A DNA stretch of 64,000 nucleotides from Limanda limanda (lineage: Eukaryota; Chordata; Actinopteri; Pleuronectiformes; Pleuronectidae): positions 2,823,186-2,887,185 of the forward strand of contig NC_083656.1 of the NCBI RefSeq assembly GCF_963576545.1, written 5' to 3'. The notes beneath the pieces are model-generated. The model ran no database searches. It saw only the letters and a program-made list of their open reading frames with translations, and was not told the origin of the DNA. Positions 51,818-61,592 of this stretch are shown in pieces. A program made the translations under genes and the position numbers. Within the stretch, counting starts at the first letter, position 1. Each line of letters opens with the position of its first letter.

Positions 51818-53153
51818 TGTGAAGCTTCGCGATTTGACATGTTTGCATTATTCTTAATGCTGTGCTGTATATTCTTTTTGCAACTTGAACTGAACACGAC
51901 AGACTGACTTTTTCTTTTTCTCTTTTCGATATAATGTTGGACTCAATTGGTCCCGACAGAGAGTTTCCACAGGGAGGTCAGAGGTCAGGTCGCTGTTTTC
52001 CTTCAGCAATAAACCCTCAAAGGCTTCCAACGATATTTTAGTGTAAACGCATGAAAAGGAGAAAGTGCTTTAAATGTTGATCTGTAGTTGGATGTGTCGT
52101 TTAGTCTCAGATATTTAATTTGTTTTCATTACGTCTTAACTTTAATCTTTATAACACTAGTGAAATATATAGTTTTTGAGGGGTTGTGTACAAACTTTAT
52201 TTGTTTGTATAACAGACATGGTTGTAAAGTAACAGTGTAAAATGTTCCAGGACATTTCTAAACATGAATGTAAAGAAAATTTGAGAAAACATCTTCTTTT
52301 GTGCAAATAAATTTTTAACATTTTCCCAACTGTTTGGTCTCTTTATTTTAAGTTGTTACTAACGACAACACGAACAAAGATAAATCTGACACTTCAGATT
52401 TGGTTTGTACAAATAAAACAAACAATAAGTGTTGTTATTTCATCACAGGATGTTTCCAGTGGTCGAGGAAGAATTCAAATCTTTTTCTTAAGTAAAAGTA
52501 AATAAATAAAGTAACAAAGCTTCAAGGTGCGTCAGTAAATATTAATAATTGTTTATAATTTCATTAAAATCATGAATAAAAAAACATTCAACAGTGATTT
52601 TCAGTTTAATTCAGTTTTAATGTTAAATGTAATATTCTAACAGCATGTTGTTATTTTACTCTCCTGCAAGTTTTCTTCAAAACAAATAAATGTAAAATTA
52701 AGATAAAAAAAAAACTAAATTTTATTCAACACAACAAACATGGGAAGCGGAAGCGCTGTGTCAAAGACATATACCGGAAAACTACTATATGCACCTTCAA
52801 AATAAGATAAAGTATCTTTGGTTGTGTTGAAGACGAAGAAATAATCAATGTTTTACTGTCACTTATGCAGAAAAATAAACTTAAAAATAAAAGAAAACAA
52901 ATCCAGAAACAATCTGTTTAGTCTTTTTCTTCTTTTACTGTTTTCAGTAAATTGTGACGTCATATTTGACAGCATCACATTTTATTTTGAAACGCTAACC
53001 GGAACTCAGTACCTAGCTTGACTGTAGACTTCCTCAACATTAGCTCCTTTGACGTTAGCTTCTGGGCGTCGTCGGTTTCTTATGATATAAACCGGTGAAT
53101 TATTCGGTTCTCAGTCACCGGAAATCTGTCCGGTAACGAGTCTCACTTCCGGG
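51818..53153. other. Intergenic region tvp23b-exoc7
   Basis: It contains the tvp23b 3' UTR, A/T-rich sequence and, from about 52980, a presumed exoc7 promoter with 'gctaaccgg', 'ctagctt' and 'gttagctt' words. No additional coding exon was seen. Confidence 0.5.
52306..52311 (+). promoter_or_regulatory. Candidate tvp23b polyadenylation signal
   Basis: AATAAA lies 489 bp after the tvp23b stop. Use is inferred. Confidence 0.45.
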
Positions 53154-53279
53154 ATGATTCCTACCGAAGATGCGTCCGCGAGGAAGAGAGAGATAGAAGA
53201 TAAACTGAAACAGGTGAGAGACAGAGGAGAGACAAGAAAGACAGAGAGAGAGAGACAGAGAGAGAGAGACAGGTAGAAA

Positions 53280-53327
<48 letters not shown>

Positions 53328-53560
53328 TAGAAATAGAAAGAGAGAAAGACAGAGAGACAGACAGGGACAGAAGAGGTGTTTGTGTGTTTCGCTGACGTCA
53401 CTTGATGTTGTTTACTGATCAGTAACATGTCAACAACATGTAAACAATCACATGTCGTGTTTGATGTTCCAGGAACAAGAGACTCTGTCGTTCATCAGAG
53501 AGAATCTGGAGAAGAGTGATCAGCTGACCAATGGCATGGTACAAAGACACACACACACAG

Positions 53561-53591
<31 letters not shown>

Positions 53592-56500
53592 CACACATAC
53601 AAATACACACACACACACACACGGTTTTCATATTTATCTAACTCTCAGCATGATGTTCTTTAATTGAAGTTTTAAAACACTTTCCCATAATCCTCAGCGA
53701 GCGTCTTTATTCAGTGATTGTTTCTAACTCTTGCCGTTGCCGTGGCGACAGGTCTCCATCCTGTCCTCGTTCGAGAGCCGCCTGATGCAGCTGGAGAACT
53801 CCATCATCCCGGTGCACAAGCAGACGGAGAACCTGCAGCGGCTGCAGGAGAACGTGGACAAGACGCTGTCCTGCATGGACCACGTCATCAGCTACTACCA
53901 CGTGGCCAAGGACACGGACAGGATCATCAGGGAGGGGTGAGGCGCCGCAGAAAATATTCATATTCTGCTTATAGCTGCTAAAATGGGGCTGTAAATATTC
54001 GTATATCACTAGAAAAAAAGGATAATTTCTCCTTATTTAGCACTTTTTAGTAAACATACGGACATTTAACGTATGGTCAATAACAGAACTTTAACTAGTT
54101 CTGCATTCATTGAATAGTAATTATTGTTCTTTGTTGTAGAATCGAAACAAACTATCTACACTAAAGACTGTTGACATTAAATTTGAATGAATATCTTTGA
54201 GGAGCAAAATAATAATGTTTGACATTTTATTAGGGCTGGGCAAGTTAACTCGTTTTAATCGAGTTAACTCAAGTGATGAGTTAACTCGATTAATTATTTT
54301 ATCTCGCATTAACTCAGGTTTGATTATTTATTGTTTTATTGTGAAAGTCAGGCTTTTATTTTGAGTAAGTCTGTTGCTGACTGCTGCAGAACAGGAAAAA
54401 AGAAAATAATTGGCGGATAAACAATCGAGTTAACTCATCACTTGAGTTAATTAGATTAAAACGAGTTACCTTGCCGAGCCCTACATTTTATAGATAAAAC
54501 TGTTATTGATCAAGCCAATAACTGGAAGGTTACTGATAGTTGCAGCTTTGCTGACTGACAGTTTATGTTTATAACAACTAGATGTGCTAACATTTATTTG
54601 TTTGGTCTGAAAAGCATGAAGAATGTTCCTCTTAGAGTCGAAGATTTCCCAAGATGGCGTCTTCAGATTAAAACAAGATGTAGCTGAATTAGAACTCATA
54701 GTTTGTGATCACAGTCGGTTCTGAAACACATCACGCTGTTATTGTGTCATATCACCCATGAGCCATCTGTGTGTATGTCCCCGTGTCTTCGGCGCCGGTG
54801 ATGTTAGAAACTGACCTTTGTCTCTGTTGCAGACCGACGGGCCGACTGGACGAGTACCTGGCGTGCATCGCCAAGATCCAGAAAGCTGTGGAGTACTTTC
54901 AGGACAACAATCCCGACAGTCCGGAGCTCAACACAGTGGTACAGTCACTTCTGGGTCCACATGAAATGTCCTCCCTTCTTTTTACAGTGAAACTCTTTCT
55001 CACCCATCTTCTGTTTTATTGTTTTCATTATTTACTTCTTAAGTTCCAGTGCGAAGGTTCCAGATCAACCAGAGTGTAAATGTAAAGAAATGAAAGATTC
55101 ACTTTTTATCTGAGCCGGATCAGAAGGTTGAGAGCAGATGTTTCTCCTCTGTTTATTCAGAATCAGAATCAGAATTCTTTTAATTGCCAAGTATATTTGC
55201 ACATACAGGAAATTGCCTTGGTGTGGTTGGTGCATTCTACATAAATAACAATCAGACATTAAACAACAATTTATATATATATAAATATATATAAAACAAA
55301 ACAATATATACTATGATGTGAATTCCATCAGATCTTTAACTTCCAGTGAGAAGTTTCCAGTTAAACCAGAGTGTAAATTCAAAGAGATCAAAGGTTCACT
55401 TTGTGTCTGTGATCTTGATCAATAAGAAAACCCCTGATTTATGAAAGACGGTTTCATGAAGGTTGAGAGCAGATGTTCTCCTCTTTTTATTATACTATGA
55501 AGTTAATTCCATCAGATCTTTAACTTCCTAAGTTCCAGTGCGAAGGTTCCAGATGAACCAGAGTGTAAATGTAAAGAAATGAAAGATTCACTTTTTATCT
55601 GAGCCGGATCAGAAGGTTGAGAGCAGTTTATTCAGAATCAGAATCAGAATTCTTTTAATTGCCAAGTATATTTGCACATACAGGAAATTGCCTAGGTGTG
55701 GTTGGTGCATATATTTATATATATATATATATATATATAAATATATATAAAACAATATAAAACAAAACAATATATACTATGATGTGAATTTCATCAGATC
55801 TTTAACTTCCTAAGTTCCAGTGAGAAGGTTCCAGTTGAACCAGAGTGTAAATGTAAAGAGATCAAAGGTTCACTTTGTGTCTTTGATCTTGATCAATCAG
55901 AAAACCCCTGATTCACGAAAGATGGTTTCATGAAGGTTGAGGGAGATGTTTCTCCTCCTCTGCAGAAAGCTCGTTTTGAGAAGGGCAAGGAGCTGCTGGA
56001 GGGCGAGTTCCGCAGCCTGCTGACCCGCTACAGTAAACCCGTCCCCCCCATCCTCATCCTGGACGCCATCAGCGTGGACGAGGAGCTGGAGGTGCAGGAG
56101 GAGGTGCTGCTGGAACATCTGCCCGAGGCCGTGCTCCAGGACATCATCTGCATCGCCGGCTGGCTGGTGGAGTACGGACGCAACCAGGGTGAGGACTTCC
56201 TGTTGTCTGTAGCTCCAGTTTCCTGTTAGGGATCCACTATGATACCCCAGCGTCCTCGCTCAGCCGGCGCCACTTCCTGTTCCTCTAACATCTCCTCTCC
56301 TCTCCTGCAGACTTCATGAACGTCTACTTCCAGATCCGGTCCAATCAGCTCGACCGCTCCATCAAAGGCCTGAAGGATCACTTCCGTAAGAACAGCGCCT
56401 CCTCGGGGATCCTCTACTCGCCCGCCGTGCAGACCAAACGCAAGGACACGCCCACCAAGAAGGCGCCGAAGAGACCAGGTCAGCAGCCGATTCGCCTGGA

Positions 56501-59500
56501 GCTCCGCCTCCGTCTGTGATTCTGCTTAATGTCGTGAACGAGATGAAAACACTCACAGTGTCCGTCAGATTAACGTCTTCACTCAGCGTCTCGTCCACGT
56601 CGATGATCCTGTTCCTCGCCGCCTCACGCTCTGACTAACCCCTCCTCCTCTTCCTCTCTCATAATCCCTGTGTGGTGATGACAGTCTTCATCCCAGGTGA
56701 ACTCCAGCCTCAGTGAGCGAGCGGCTCTGTGGGTTCTAGCAGCGAGACGTAGGAGAGTTGATTTGTTCCCTGGACTAGTGTTAGTGTAGCAGTAGGAGTG
56801 GGAATTGGCAAAAATGTGACGATTCAATAGTATTGCGATATTTGGGCCACGATTCAATAGTATTGCGATTCTGCGATATATTGCGATACTGCAAGTATTG
56901 CGATTCGATTCTGCGATATATTGCGATTCATGTCCCCCATATTATTCAAAGGCATTACAAATAATTAGGAAAATAAGACTGCTCAACTCACTTGAAATGT
57001 CACATTTAATTCTGTGAACAACATTGTCTTGTACACATTAACTGAAGTGTAAAAACTTTGTCCTTGAACATTCAGGACACAGGACCTTTGTAATTATTTT
57101 CTGAATAGGAGACCTCTCACATGAACACTGAGCTCCCAGCACATAACTTACAATTATTTAAATACAATACAGTAACATAAAGCAGACATAATAGAATAAC
57201 ATAAACCTGAGAATAATCATATAAATAAGAGTAACCTAGAGCTTCAATCAAATTGAGAAAAATAAACAAATGTGTTCTATTAGAGTCCAGTCCAGTTGGC
57301 TGCAAGGTCATGACCCAAAATGTTAAATTCATTTGGGAATATTGGCATTTTTGTTCAGAAAAAGAAGTTGGTCAACATGCTCAGATGTTAAAGTTCCTCT
57401 GGGCTGTTACTATATCTCCTGCAGTGGAGAACTTCTTTCCTCATACACACTAGGTATCTTTTAAACTCTGAAACTCTCCCCGGCATGCTTTGCCAGCCAG
57501 GGGCAATATATAATTGTAAATAAAGTATTAAAAAAAAAAGCAGCTAGTTCAAAGTACTGAGCTCAGCGGGTTTTTACCCATAAATCAAATTATCTCCTCA
57601 GGCTCATTTCAGAGGCCTTGTTCTTTTCATCCGTAGTTTCTCACGTCTCCAGAAAGATAAAACAGATGAAGCTGAGCAGAGGAGACTTTCTAAGTCAGGA
57701 AGCTGTGGAGGGCGGAAGTAAAAATCAGACAAACTATTCTGTTTTTTTATTGTTTGCTATTTAAGTCATAAAGCGGCAGGAGAAGTAAAATGTGATGTCA
57801 CTCATCTTGTTTCCTGCTGGTGATGAATTATTCCAACTTGTCGAATCAATAATTATTTGATTTTGTGAGATGAAAACTTCTGCTGCTGAGCTGCTGCTGC
57901 TTCACCATGAAACTCAAGGTTTCCACTGTTTGTGTGAGTGAGTGCTGCAGAGTGGACGTGTGTCTCAGGTGTGTCTGTCTGTGTGTGTGTGTGTGACTGT
58001 GTGTTCTTTTATTAACGAAATGCCACCCAAATAATTCGGATGATCAGAAAGTTATAGAAAATAGTCGAGAGGTTTTATTCGTGAACTCGTCAGTCGTCAT
58101 ATGTTAAGACATTTTTTAGAGATAAACTTTTAGCCTTGGACCAAATCCAAGTTCAAGTGCAAAACTTAGTTGCTGGAAATATTATTTAAAATTTGAAAGT
58201 GGAGCCACGTGAAAATAGTTTTCCAGCCGTGATTGTGATTTTGTTTAGAGCGAGAGAAAAAGTTTCAATCTCAAAATTCAAGATGACGTCAGAAATGTTA
58301 CTAAAAACCAAAGTGACCTCTGGACACCGACACGCCTCGGACGCTAACGTCTCTGTGTTTGTGGAAAGAGGAAACAGTTCGTCCTGACTCGGAGGTTATC
58401 GTGTTATTCTGCCCCCTGGTGTCTGAACCACATGAAATCAGTGAAAGGAGCTTCACTAACTCACTAACGGAGCTGGAAGACGAGTCGTGACCTCGACTGA
58501 ACTCTTGTGTTGTAGCTGTTGTTGTTTTATTCATGTTTGTGATGTGAACTGTGGATTTGAACTGTTTTGTGTGTTTCATGTTTAAAACTGATCTAACCTG
58601 TTTATTCTGCTCTCACGTCACCTTGGTTACACTGTGTTGTAGTTCATGTGTCTCCGCGGCTCTGTCTATCACCTGGTGTGCCCCCCCCCCTCTGCCGGTG
58701 GAGGGATGTGGTGTCTGTTGTTCCATCTCTCACTTCCGAGCTCTTCCTTCTTCTCTTTCTTCTTCTTCTGTTTCCTGGCTGTCTGGACCTCGCTGCCTCC
58801 TCCTCCTCCTCCTCCTCCTCCTCCTCCTCCTCCTCTGGACTCTGTCTCTGTTCACGGGAGCAGGGACCATTCGAAAGGCTCAGAACCTTCTGAAACAGTA
58901 CTCACAGCATGGGCTGGATGGGAAAAAGGGGGGCTCTAACCTCACTCCTCTGGAAGGTAACGCACCTCGCTCTCTGTCCTCCTCCTCCTCCTCCTCCTCC
59001 TCCTCCTCCTCCTCCTCCTCCTCCTCCTCCTCTCTGTTGTTTGTTCAGAGCAACAGGAGAACTGAAAACAGCTTCTACTCATCACAGGTGTTTAATGAAA
59101 CTTAGATTATAACAGAAACACAAACATTGTAGAAAATAATTGTAGCAAATCCTTTATTCAATATCTACACAATACATTTGTCATTTCTATTTAACAATAT
59201 CGAAATCATGATTTTATGAATTGCTAGCCCACACTACACAGAATTCCTGCTGTTCCACCGATGGACAGTTGGTGGCAGTAGTGAAGCAGAGCAGCAGTAA
59301 AGGCAGGACAGAAGAAGACTCCGGGCGAGAAAACATTTTTCGAATTGTTCATAAATTAAGTTTTAAAAACATCAACAGTTCATTTAGCTTGTTTGTTGTC
59401 ACGGTAACAGCGGCACACGCCTGTAGAAATATCCTGTTAGAGGTTGCAGGGGCATTCTGGGAAATGTAGTAGGTCAGTGCACCTGTGGTGAAGTAGAAGC

Positions 59501-60522
59501 TGTTTGTGTTACAGCTGTTTTCTAACACACACTCACTAACTTTACACTTTGAGACACACACACACACACACACAACGGGCATGTTCCTGTGGGCGCTTCA
59601 CCCCTCCCCCCTGCCGACTGTAGTGGGCGTGTCCTGCTTCCTCCCCCCCCCACTCTCCGCCCCCTGGTGCTTGGTGGTGGTCGGTACGGTTGTACCAGGT
59701 TCAGGTTTGTCCCTCTGGTCTAGTCACGACCCCCCCGTGGTTTGACTAGACCTGTCTCCCTGCTGTCCCACCCCCACCCACCAGGTTACGATCACGACCC
59801 GCGGGTCAAACATCACAGTGACGCTCTGACCGAGAAGCACGGGGCCGCCGCAGGTGAGTGACGGGAACACGCGGGAAACAGCAGGAAGGAACACGTCCGG
59901 TGTATTTCACAATAAAAGATCTCAGCTGCAGCTTCAACACATCTCAGTGACATTAGCACACACACACATAGTGACCACGTCTGAAATCATCACGTGTGAA
60001 AGTGCTTCCTGTCCGACGCCGCGTCTCCTCGTGTTCCTCTCAGGGAAAGACGACGTCCTGGACATCGAGATCGACTCGTACATCCACTGCATCAGCGCCT
60101 TCGTGAAGCTGGCGCAGAGCGAGTACGCCCTGCTGACGGAGATCATCCCCGAGCACCACCAGAAGAAGACCTTCGACTCCCTCATCCAGGTCAGAGACGA
60201 AGATTCAACATCTGACGAGAAGAAAACTTATAAAACGAGCCAGAGATCGTTTCTTCTTCAGCTGCTTTTTTAATTTCCGTCCACGTGTGTTTCCTTCTTT
60301 GTCCACAGGAGGCGCTGGACAACCTGATGCTGGAGGGAGACAACATCGTGTCGGCGGCGCGCAGAGCCATCATGCGTCACGACTACTCCGCCGTCCTCAC
60401 CATCTTCCCCATCCTCCGACACCTGAAGATGAACAAGGCGGAGTTCGACTCCACGCTGCAGGTCAGCTCAGCGACGCCCACTCGTCTTCACAGCGTCCAG
60501 AGGCCGTGACGCATGATAATGA

Positions 60523-60569
<47 letters not shown>

Positions 60570-60858
60570 AGCAGGGAACCGCCGCGAGCACCAAGAACAA
60601 GCTGCCCACGCTCATCACGTCCATGGAGACCATCGGCGCCAAAGCTCTGGAGGAGTTCGCCGACAGCATCAAGGCAAGACGCCGCAGGTCAAAGGTCGAT
60701 CGATAGTAATCACTCAGTTACTGACTGACTTCCTGTCCCCCACAGAACGACCCTGATAAAGAGTACAACATGCCCAAAGACGGGACCGTGCACGAACTCA
60801 CCAGCAACGTAAGACCCCCCCCAGCTGTTTAATGAATGAGCCGAGGCTTCGCTCGCCC

Positions 60859-60889
<31 letters not shown>

Positions 60890-61557
60890 TCCCCCCCCCC
60901 CACCTCTCAGGCGATCCTGTTCCTGCAGCAGCTGCTCGACTTCCACGAGACGGCCGGCGCCATGTTGGCGTCACAAGGTACAAACCGTTAGCTCGGGTTA
61001 GCGTAGCGCTCCGGCTGCTCTGTTGATGTTCAGGTTGAAACCTCACGACTTCACAAACTGGAACATTAGTGTCGGTTTCATCTTTAACCTTCGATCGACA
61101 CTAAACAGAGTTCACGTCTGAACGTTTCCTGAAATCAGATCCGTCGTCTGTGTCCCAGATGTTTTAGCTTCATTTTTGTGCAACAGGAGGAAGTGGAGTC
61201 GTGGCGTCCATCGTTAAAAACAGACTCACAACACGATGAGCAGCTTCCTGTTTGTGACTGATGTGTTTCCTCCTCCGCTGCTGCTCTTCCTCCTTCCTCT
61301 TCCTCCTCCTTCCTCATTCCTCCTCCTCTTTATCCTCCTCTTTCCTCCTCCTCCTTCCTCTTCCTCCTCCTCTTCCTCCTCCTCCTCCTCCTCCTCCTCC
61401 GGCCTCAGATCTCCGCTCAGTGACTGACTCTTGTTTTCAGATTTCAGCCTCAGTTAAACTTCTGTTTCCTTTTTGTTTTTATAATCTCTTCACATTTGAA
61501 GTTTGTAAATCAGCAGCCGAGGTCTCCGGTTGATCGCAGCTTCACTCCTCTTCCTTC

Positions 61558-61592
<35 letters not shown>

